From assembly GCA_963829585.1 (NCBI GenBank), contig CAWHJD010000026.1, positions 6,295-70,294 of the forward strand: DNA of 64,000 nucleotides, given 5' to 3'. The stretch's first letter is position 1; every line of letters begins with the position of its first letter. The notes under the pieces are model-generated. The model searched no databases. It worked only from the letters and a program-made list of their open reading frames with translations, and was not told the DNA's origin. The DNA comes from Sva-07 sp963829585 (GTDB taxonomy: Bacteria; Actinomycetota; Acidimicrobiia; Acidimicrobiales; Ilumatobacteraceae). The position numbers and the translations under genes are program-made. Of the stretch, positions 26,098 through 32,612 are shown one piece after another.

Positions 26098-26888
26098 GCT
26101 TGGACCAGGCCGCCCGAAACGAGATCGCAGAGGCCTTGCGCGAAGCGCACCGCACCGGGACTCCGATCCCACGACTCACCGCCACCTATCCCGACATGGA
26201 CGTCGAAGACGCCTACCGAGTGCAAGAGATTTTCATCGCCCGGCGCCTCGCGGAAGGCGCACGCATCAAGGGCTACAAGGTCGGGCTCACCTCCAAGGCG
26301 ATGCAGGAGATGGCCGGAGCCAGCGAGCCCGACTTCAGCGCCATGACCGACGACATGTTCCTGCCCGAATCCACCCCGATCGGCAGCGCCAGTCTCATCC
26401 GACCGTTGGTCGAGATGGAGATCGCGTTCGTGATCGGCTCTCAGCTCGAGGGCCCCGGCGTCCTGCCGGCCGATGTCGTGCGAGCCACCGAGTACGTGCT
26501 CCCCGCGATCGAGATCGTCGACTTCCGAGTCGAGGTCGGACCCGGGTTCGGCATCGTCGACACCATCGCTGACCTCGCCGCCTGCGGAGCCGCAGTACTC
26601 GGCGCGAACCCGCGCCGCCTCGACCAGATCGACATCCGCCGCGTACGCGGCACACTGTCGCGCAACGGCGCCATCGAGCAGGAAGGCGAGGCGTCCGCAG
26701 TCCTCGGAAACCCGGTCACCGCTGTTGCCTGGCTTGCCAACAAGCTCGCCGAGTTCGACATCTCCTTCTCACCCGGCGATGTCATCCTCACCGGATCCTT
26801 CGTCAAGGCGATCCCGGTCGCGGCCGGCGACGAGATCGTCTGCGAGTTCGACCACGGCCTCGGACGCGTCGACGTGTCGTTCACCTGA
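26094..26888 (+). CDS. hpaH: 2-oxohept-4-ene-1,7-dioate hydratase
   Basis: It hydrates 2-oxohept-4-ene-1,7-dioate to the HpaI substrate. The 264-residue protein is a paralogue of the hydratase at 14839: VQEIFIARRLAEGARIKGYKVGLTS, PDFSAMTDDM, PLVEMEIAFVI, ATEYVLPAIEIVDFRV and GDVILTGSFVKAI. It is the last gene of the hpa-type operon. HpaF, the CHM isomerase that should act between HpaE and HpaG, is not found in the window. Confidence 0.87.
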   Translation: MSLDQAARNEIAEALREAHRTGTPIPRLTATYPDMDVEDAYRVQEIFIARRLAEGARIKGYKVGLTSKAMQEMAGASEPDFSAMTDDMFLPESTPIGSASLIRPLVEMEIAFVIGSQLEGPGVLPADVVRATEYVLPAIEIVDFRVEVGPGFGIVDTIADLAACGAAVLGANPRRLDQIDIRRVRGTLSRNGAIEQEGEASAVLGNPVTAVAWLANKLAEFDISFSPGDVILTGSFVKAIPVAAGDEIVCEFDHGLGRVDVSFT

Positions 26889-26937
26889 CACGAGTTGCGT
26901 CGGAACGCGTTCCACCCGCGCCTCTGCGAGGTGCAGG

Positions 26938-27471
26938 TCAGCTCGCAGCGAGCAGCGTTCTCACGAGCCTTCCCTCGTCGTCATCGTGGAGGTTGTGGCG
27001 GGCGAGGAGTGTTGCGTTCACGAGGGCGATGATGCGACCGCGATCGTCGCTGTGGCCGTCGGGTTCGAGCCAAGCCTGTACGTCAGTCCAACGCCACAGC
27101 GGCGATCTGGTCGAGGTGCCGTAGGCGGGAGCGGGGAAGCGGGAGCTGTCGGCGTCACGCTTGATCCAGTGGTTCACGGCTTGGCGACTGCGCCCGGTGC
27201 GTTCGGCGATGTCGGCTTGTGAAACGAGTTCTTCGCCCTCGACGCGTACGACGTGGATGTCAGCGACGGACTCGGCCTGGGTGACTGCTGAGGTGATGGC
27301 GTCGAGCAGCGTGGGCGCTTCGCGGTCGACGTCGAGGGCGGGGTGTCCGTCGAATGCCGTGATCGCGGCGTCGTCGAGACCGGCTTCGAAGAGCAGGTCG
27401 CTGGTCGCCTCGTCGATCGGGCCGTCGAGGATCAGCATGAAGTTGTGAGTGTCCATGTGGTGTCGATTCAT
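26938..27471 (-). CDS. Putative antitoxin with helix-turn-helix domain
   Basis: The 177-residue protein has an N-terminal domain (FMLILDGPIDEATSDLLFEAG, DREAPTLLDAITSAV) of a type common in actinobacterial HTH proteins, then a MerR/AlpA-like HTH (VSQADIAERTGRSRQAVNHW) and a WRWTDVQAWL tail. Its ATG at 27471 overlaps by four bases the stop of the HicA-like gene upstream, so the two form a toxin-then-antitoxin module read away from the integrase. The antitoxin role is inferred from this arrangement. It may repress its own promoter. Confidence 0.65.
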   Translation of the reverse strand: MNRHHMDTHNFMLILDGPIDEATSDLLFEAGLDDAAITAFDGHPALDVDREAPTLLDAITSAVTQAESVADIHVVRVEGEELVSQADIAERTGRSRQAVNHWIKRDADSSRFPAPAYGTSTRSPLWRWTDVQAWLEPDGHSDDRGRIIALVNATLLARHNLHDDDEGRLVRTLLAAS

Positions 27472-27680
27472 GTGTTGCGACGGATGTGCCGTCGGATCTG
27501 CTTGGCGTGGTTGTCGGTGTTCTTCGGTGTGGACCACACCCGGAACGGGTGAGGTTGATCACCGCTGATGACGTGGGTGGAATGACCGTGGCCCGAAGCG
27601 TCGCTCACGGTCAATCCCGCGTCTTCAGCCTCTCGGAGTGCCTTCTCGATCTCCTTCTTCGGGTGAGGTCTCCGCTGCAC
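27468..27680 (-). CDS. HicA-like small protein, putative toxin
   Basis: The 70-residue protein begins at GTG 27680 and resembles HicA mRNA interferases in size, in the N-terminal helix KKEIEKALREAEDAG and in a basic, histidine-containing centre SGHGHSTHVIS, ending in a basic helix KQIRRHIRR. HicA toxins cut mRNA when free. Match to HicA is by pattern only and the family may be only distantly related. It is coupled to the HTH gene downstream; the pair could stabilise the island. Confidence 0.6.
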   Translation of the reverse strand: MQRRPHPKKEIEKALREAEDAGLTVSDASGHGHSTHVISGDQPHPFRVWSTPKNTDNHAKQIRRHIRRNT

Positions 27681-27711
27681 GATCAGACCCTACGGACATG
27701 CGTAGACAATG

Positions 27712-28911
27712 TCAACTACGCGGGTTCAGGACGTCGTCGAGAATATGGGCGCCGCCGATGGTGGGTTTGATGCGGTGGCGGTAGTGCTGCTGCAGCATGC
27801 GGAGGTCTTTGTGGCCGAGTTGGTCGGCGACGTGTTCGATGGGCAATCCGGCGTCAGCCATGAGGCTGGCGGCGGTGTGACGCAACAGGTTGGGGGTCCA
27901 TCGCCCCTCGATGCCGGCGGTGGCGATGAGGCGGTCGAACTCGTTGCGCACTGCCTTCGGATCCGCTGGTCGTCCGGTGGGGGAGGTGAACACCAAGTTG
28001 TCGGGGTTGGACCACGCCGGGCCGAGTGTTGCGGCGTGCTCGTCTTGTCGATGCTGGTGACGTTCAAGAGACTCGAGGACGACGTCGGGGGCTTCGAGGG
28101 TGCGGATGCTGCCGGGGGTCTTGGTGTTGCCGATGGTGACGGAGCCGTCGGTGTTGGTGGTGCGGGCGCGCCAGATGTGGATGGTGCCGTTGGCGAAGTC
28201 GATGTCGTTCCAGGACAGTCCGGCGGCTTCACCGGGGCGCAAGCCGAGGTAGAGCATGAGCGTCCACATCGCTTCGAGCTCTGTGCCGGCGGCAGCGGCG
28301 AGAAGTTGCCGGGCTTGTTCGACGCTGAGCGATTTGCCGGTGCGTTGGGTGATGGCGCCGGTGGGGAGCTCGGCGAGGGCGGCGACGTTGCGGGTGACGA
28401 GGTCGCGTCGCTGCGCCCACGTGAGTGCCTGGGACAGCGTCGAGCGCAACTTGATCAACGAGTTCCGTGAAAGCGCACTCGTCGCAGCCCGTCCCCGTCC
28501 TTTGCGGGGTGTGGGTTGTTCGTCGGCGGGGATCGTGCGGCGGGTGAGAGCGGCTTCGACGTCGTCGACGGTGAGTGCTTGGAGTTTGATGGTGCCGAGT
28601 TCGTGGGTGAGGATGCGGATGGCCCAGTCGTGGCTGGCGATGCGGGCGGGGGAGAGGTCCCGGTTGGGGAGTGCTTTGGTGCGCCAGAGTTCGAGGAGTT
28701 CGGCGACGGTGCGGTCGCGGGTGATGACGGGGAGTCCGTCGTCGGCGGCGCGGCGGAGTTGGTCGAGTTTGTAGCGGGCTTCGGTCTTGGTGCGTGCTGA
28801 GACGGTGCGGGGTTTGCCGTTGACACTGATTCGTCCCATCCAGCGGTCGCGGTCGGCGCGGTAGAACAGGGCTCCGTCGCCGCGACTTCGTCGGCTCTTC
28901 TTGGCGGCCAT
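27712..28911 (-). CDS. int: Tyrosine recombinase (phage-type integrase)
   Basis: The 399-residue protein has a basic N-terminal arm-binding domain, a SAM-like core-binding domain (about residues 65-180) and the catalytic domain with Arg225 (GLRPGEA), Arg344 (NLLRHT), His367 (GHKDLR) and Tyr377 (QQHYRHR). The usual histidine of HxxR is Asn341 here. It should catalyse insertion and excision at the tRNA-Ala site; the distal att repeat begins 151 bases upstream of its start. GGGAGG precedes ATG 28911. It is transcribed into the island, away from the repeat. No excisionase gene is obvious. Confidence 0.92.
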   Translation of the reverse strand: MAAKKSRRSRGDGALFYRADRDRWMGRISVNGKPRTVSARTKTEARYKLDQLRRAADDGLPVITRDRTVAELLELWRTKALPNRDLSPARIASHDWAIRILTHELGTIKLQALTVDDVEAALTRRTIPADEQPTPRKGRGRAATSALSRNSLIKLRSTLSQALTWAQRRDLVTRNVAALAELPTGAITQRTGKSLSVEQARQLLAAAAGTELEAMWTLMLYLGLRPGEAAGLSWNDIDFANGTIHIWRARTTNTDGSVTIGNTKTPGSIRTLEAPDVVLESLERHQHRQDEHAATLGPAWSNPDNLVFTSPTGRPADPKAVRNEFDRLIATAGIEGRWTPNLLRHTAASLMADAGLPIEHVADQLGHKDLRMLQQHYRHRIKPTIGGAHILDDVLNPRS

Positions 28912-28970
28912 CAGTTCCCTCCCAGTTTCTGGCGACACCTTGGTTGACACCCTACAACCCAAGGTCTCAG

Positions 28971-29048
28971 CGAACCAGAGCGAACATCGACGAACAGAAA
29001 GCCCATATAGACACGGTGTTTGGTGAACGCCGGCGAACGTCAGCGAAC
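28971..29048. repeat. Two trios of 10-bp-phased GAAC motifs beside the right att site
   Basis: (C/T)GAAC occurs at 28971, 28981 and 28991, and again at 29024, 29034 and 29044, each exactly 10 bases apart and on the same strand. The cluster lies between the integrase start and the att core, where arm-type integrase or excisionase sites are expected. Confidence 0.65.
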
Positions 29049-29061
29049 ATCTCACAGGTAT

Positions 29062-29106
29062 ATGGCATGGAAGAGGTCAGGAGTTCGATTCTCCTTAGCT
29101 CCACGG
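29062..29106 (+). repeat. attR: 45-bp copy of tRNA-Ala 3' part
   Basis: Identical to 13169-13213. The upstream half of the tRNA is absent, so this copy is not a functional tRNA gene. Confidence 0.87.
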
Positions 29107-29111
29107 TAAAG

Positions 29112-29145
29112 GCCCAGGTCACAGACCTGGGCTTCTTTCGTTTTC
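29112..29145 (+). terminator. Rho-independent terminator just past attR
   Basis: A perfect 9-bp stem (29112-29120 with 29124-29132), 3-base loop and a following T-rich tract (29133-29145). This is probably the original tRNA-Ala terminator, separated from the tRNA by the island. Confidence 0.8.
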
Positions 29146-29673
29146 GGGACTGCATACTGTGATGGAGTCCTTCGGAGTCCTTCCGGCTCGCCAGTCCGGC
29201 CATGACATCGCTGTGGATTCGTGAGACGCAATCGTCGGGTTGGTTGCAGTATTCCGCCGCGCAGCACCCAAGGACCGCAGGTCGAGTGCCCGACCGGGTA
29301 GACGGTGTGAATGGCGGTGTCGGTGCACACCCGCCCGAACTCGTCCCTCTGCGCCCACCGCATGACCAGGGATTATTCCGCCGAGCGGCCCGTGCAACTT
29401 TGACTGACGCACCCACCCATGCGCCGTGTGTATGCGCGGGTCGACCGGGGTCGAGGTGAATATGGGCCATCAAAGAGAATCGGGCCCGGCTGGGAAATCG
29501 GATCACGCAACACGGAGAGATCTGGGTCTCCGCTGAACTTTTCGCCGGCAAGGAACGGGGGCGGCCCGCGTTGTGTGTACGGACTACTGCGGGGTGGATG
29601 ACGTCGACCGGTCGATGCAAGGCCGCGGCGCGCCGGGGCCTCAGGTCAGTGACCTGAGGATCATCCCCAGGAC
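29146..29673. other. Non-coding stretch between attR and small genes
   Basis: I see no credible gene in these 528 bases. Open frames here are short, and the longest minus-strand ones are antisense readings through the tRNA repeat. A palindrome lies at 29639-29659. The stretch could be old island DNA. Confidence 0.5.
29639..29659 (-). terminator. Perfect 21-base palindrome downstream of a small gene
   Basis: Ten-base arms around a single central base, 15 bases past the stop of the 46-residue gene on the minus strand. It lacks a T-tract, so it could be a terminator or a protein-binding site. Confidence 0.45.
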
Positions 29674-29814
29674 TCAGTCGTCGAGCTGGCGGTCGGCGAG
29701 GTTGGCCGCCATCGAGTCGGCGATCTCACCGGCGAGGGCGTCGATCTCGGCGTCGTCCATCTCGTCGAGCGACTTGGTGAACTCCACCATGATGAGCGGC
29801 TGCTTCTCGGTCAT
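29674..29814 (-). CDS. Small acidic protein of 46 residues, unknown
   Basis: The frame begins MTEKQPLIMVEFTKSLDEMD and ends LADRQLDD, rich in Asp, Glu and Ala and predicted to be helical. Codon use matches neighbours, with G or C at most third positions, and the lipoprotein gene lies 46 bases upstream on the same strand. I recognise no family. It is short enough to be missed by gene finders; confidence is moderate. Confidence 0.45.
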   Translation of the reverse strand: MTEKQPLIMVEFTKSLDEMDDAEIDALAGEIADSMAANLADRQLDD

Positions 29815-29860
29815 GTTCAGGAAGCTACGGGACCGAATCCGGCAAATGTGGGCGGCTCAG

Positions 29861-30256
29861 TCAGCGGCGAGTTTCGAATCGACCGCCAAGGTTTGCACCC
29901 GCCGCGATGCACACGTCGTCCGGGTTGTCGCCGAAGCTCAGCACCTCGCCGTCCCATTCGAACGTGTACGTCACCGGGTTGCTGTCCGGCGCGACGGTCT
30001 CGCAGAAACTGTCATTCTCGATGGTGATCTCGTCACCGTCGACGGTGTACGTCCCCTCGGACGTGTTGTCGAACTCGTCCATCACGACGTAGGTTCCGTC
30101 CGACTTGTACTCGATGTAGCCGGCCTCGGTCGAGGTGGCAGTCACCGGGACGAATTTGCCGGTCGGAAACTCGGTCTCGTCCTGGTCGTCACTGCAGGCT
30201 CCGAGCATCCCGAGCGCAGCCACGACGACGATTGCACATGTCAGATGACGCTTCAT
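29861..30256 (-). CDS. Small lipoprotein, lipocalin-like
   Basis: The 131-residue precursor has a basic start (MKRHLTC), a hydrophobic stretch and a lipobox LGAC with the lipidated cysteine near residue 19, then an acidic segment SDDQDETE. The mature part is built of short beta strands (YIEYKSDGTYVVMDEF, EGTYTVDGDEITIEN) as in small calycin-type lipoproteins. It would sit on the outside of the cytoplasmic membrane. I chose ATG 30256 over an upstream start because it places the signal sequence at the N-terminus. Function is unknown. It lies in the islet between the second and third tRNA-like repeats. Confidence 0.7.
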   Translation of the reverse strand: MKRHLTCAIVVVAALGMLGACSDDQDETEFPTGKFVPVTATSTEAGYIEYKSDGTYVVMDEFDNTSEGTYTVDGDEITIENDSFCETVAPDSNPVTYTFEWDGEVLSFGDNPDDVCIAAGANLGGRFETRR

Positions 30257-30851
30257 CACACTCTCCTTCCGTGGGAAGTTCCTACCCTCAGCATGATCCG
30301 CGTCGTCCACCGTGCAGAGGGACCGAGTGCCCTTTCGTCGCGCCGACCTGAGCCCCCAAGTCCTGCTCCGGAGGGAATCTTTGACTGGTCAGGGTCTCCG
30401 CCCAATTCCACGCGACGTGAAGAATGGGCTTCCTGCTACGTCACGGAGCCCGGTCTCTGTAGCGGGCACTCTCAAATGCCCGCAGCGTGGTGGCCGATGT
30501 GATGGGGAACAACTCCGCCGCCGAACAGAGGGCAGAGGTCAGGAGTGCGATTCTCCTTGGCTCCACGGAGACCCAGGTCAGGCTCATCGACTGCGTCAGA
30601 CGGGGGTCTGCTGGTGGAGAGCCAGCTTCCACGACGAGTCGATCCGCTCGAGCGCGCGCCCCTGACGCAGCCAGCGCCGTCCACGCGTCATGCTCGATCT
30701 TCAACCGCATCTGCTCGACCGAGGCAGATCGATCCGGCCCAAGATGCTGCCACGACGGCGTCTTCGCCAGGGCCGATCGACCGGGCTCCACGAGGTTGGG
30801 CGTTCGAGTTGGGCCTCGAGTGGTCAGACGAGTCGACCGCCGTCATGGGGT
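30257..30851. other. Gene-poor stretch containing a third tRNA-Ala 3' remnant
   Basis: No supported gene is found in these 595 bases. The only recognisable element is the degenerate att-like repeat at 30534-30567. Antisense frames here give the RRIALLTSA-type peptides well known as translated tRNA 3' ends. Confidence 0.5.
30534..30567 (+). repeat. Degenerate third copy of the tRNA-Ala 3' end
   Basis: Thirty-four bases match the att repeat with two substitutions (T to G in the T loop, A to G in the acceptor stem). It is a probable scar of an earlier insertion at the same tRNA. Confidence 0.7.
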
Positions 30852-32343
30852 GTGAACTCGGCCCGTCTCTTGACCAAGAACGAGTTGCAGTCTTTGTGCA
30901 GTGGCGCGCGGGGGCGATTCGCAGTTGGCGACATCTCGACCCTTTACGAGTACTCGGATGCACTGCGCGACGGTCACCTGCCGCCCGGCATGTATGTGCT
31001 GGGCGTCGGCCCGCTGTACCCACAGTTCCTGAGACCGTTCCTGTGGATCCTCGGCGAGTCCTACCTGACGTTCAAGGTCGCGGCCGTGACGTTCAGCCTG
31101 CTCGCGTTGCTGCTGCTGTACCGCTTCGCGCGCCGGATGGTGGACCGCAACACGGCGCTGGCGGCCACCGCCATCGGCGGGACGATGTCGTGGTGGTTGG
31201 TCTACAGCCGGCTCGGCGATCTGCAGGCACTGGTGCCGGCGCTGACGATCGCGACACTGTCGGCGACCGTGCTCGCCATCCGCACGCGGGACGAGTGGAC
31301 GACCTCCGCGTTCGCCGGCGGACTGGCCAGCCTCGGTATCTACCTCTACGGCAACACGTTCGTGCTGCCGATCATCGTGGCGGTCACGTTCCTGGTGGCG
31401 TGGCGACTCCGGCGCATCGGCTGGCGGGACCTCGCTGCTATGGGCGGTGCCTCGCTGGTCGTTGCCGTCCCCATGCTGCGCGAGTTGGTGGCCGACTCCT
31501 GCGCCGTGCTGCACGGTTACGTGGGTCAGCGGATGGTCGACGGTGCAGATCTGCTGCCGACCCTCGTGCGTGGCTACGGGGAGGCGCTGTGGGCGTACGT
31601 GCGTGTCGGTGACGGAAGCTTCCGTGGCAACGTGCCCTTCGCCGCCCACGTCGACCACCTGACGGCGGCTCTGGCGGTTGTGGGGATCGTCTGGTGGCTG
31701 CGCGGCGCTCGCCGCCTGCAGGGGATCTTCCTCGTCGGCAGCTTCTTGCTGCTCCACTTGCCGAGCGTGCTCGCCGGCACCCACAAGGTGCCCAGCGTCA
31801 GTCGCACTACTGCAGACCGCGCTGTTGGTCGCCCTGTTCGCGGCCGCCGGCCTGAGCTGGGTCGCGACGTCCGTCCACCGGGCGGTGCGGATCACACCCG
31901 CCACCGTCACCGTCGTTGTCGTCGTCCTGATCGGCGCAGTGAACGTCGACCACTACTTTGGCGACTACGTGCCCGGCTTGCCGTACGGGAACACGTCGAT
32001 CTCCCGTGAGATGACCGACTTCGCCGACACGTTCAGTGGCGAGGGGACGGTGCTCGTGGTCGGCGTCGGCTGGCGCGACCAGATGCCGGCGGTGAAGAGC
32101 GTTCGCTACCCGGCCGCGCACCCGGAACGGATTGTGGAAGAGGATCCTCGCGGGCTCGACTGTGATCGCCTGGCCGAGCTGCCGCGACCGGCCGTACTGC
32201 TGTGGGACTTCGAGGACGAGTTGCCGTCGCCGGGGTTGGCGGCGTGCGCCGAGCGGCTCGGCGTGCCGCAGCTGCACCGTGCGGACGACGGCCGACCCGT
32301 GTTCCGCTCCGCGCAGCTGGCCGCGGCCGCGACCGCTACTTGA
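30852..32343 (+). CDS. Membrane glycosyltransferase-like protein (GT39/ArnT type), 5'-truncated and frame-broken
   Basis: The protein resembles polyprenyl-phosphate-dependent membrane glycosyltransferases: a loop GPLYPQFLRPFLWILG, then about eight hydrophobic helices, and a C-terminal soluble domain. The first helix and the catalytic DE-type loop expected at the N-terminus are missing, and the best start I can find, GTG 30852, lies 284 bases after the tRNA remnant. A single extra base near 31805 also breaks the frame between GTHKVPSV and LLQTALLVALF. I judge it a remnant or a damaged gene; it may have lost its 5' end to the insertion that left the remnant. Confidence 0.6.
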
Positions 32344-32612
32344 TCGTTGCTCAACGGACCCGCCTGACGAACTGGGCGTGGCTCGGTTTGCGGGGTGGAT
32401 GTCAGGGGTTCTCCGCCTCGTCTCCGCTGGTCGTTGTCGAGATGACGCTCGACGACCGTGCCACACGGGTGATCGGCTCGGACGCGGTCGAACGCCGCAG
32501 GTGTTGTTGTTTGCGAGGGCCGCACTCGGGTCGACGGCTCGAGGCGGCGATCCGGTCAACCACGTGACCTTGTCCCCTTGTCGGGGTTCTCATCTCGTTG
32601 CGGGATGGAGGT

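Larger units (their letters stand above)
13169..29106. mobile_element. 15.9 kb integrative genomic island in tRNA-Ala carrying two meta-cleavage operons
   Basis: The island is bounded by a 45-bp perfect direct repeat of the tRNA-Ala 3' part (13169-13213 and 29062-29106), with a tyrosine integrase gene 151 bases from the distal copy. It holds 16 intact genes: two aromatic ring-cleavage operons, two flavin monooxygenases, two TetR regulators, a toxin-antitoxin-like pair and the integrase. No conjugation or replication genes are visible, so it is a non-self-transmissible, possibly mobilisable island. The native tRNA terminator appears to have been pushed to the far end. Confidence 0.85.

Noticed and set aside
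13169..29106. Island as a composite transposon or prophage
   Set aside because: No transposase, insertion sequence ends, or phage structural genes are seen; the tRNA repeat and integrase explain the boundaries.
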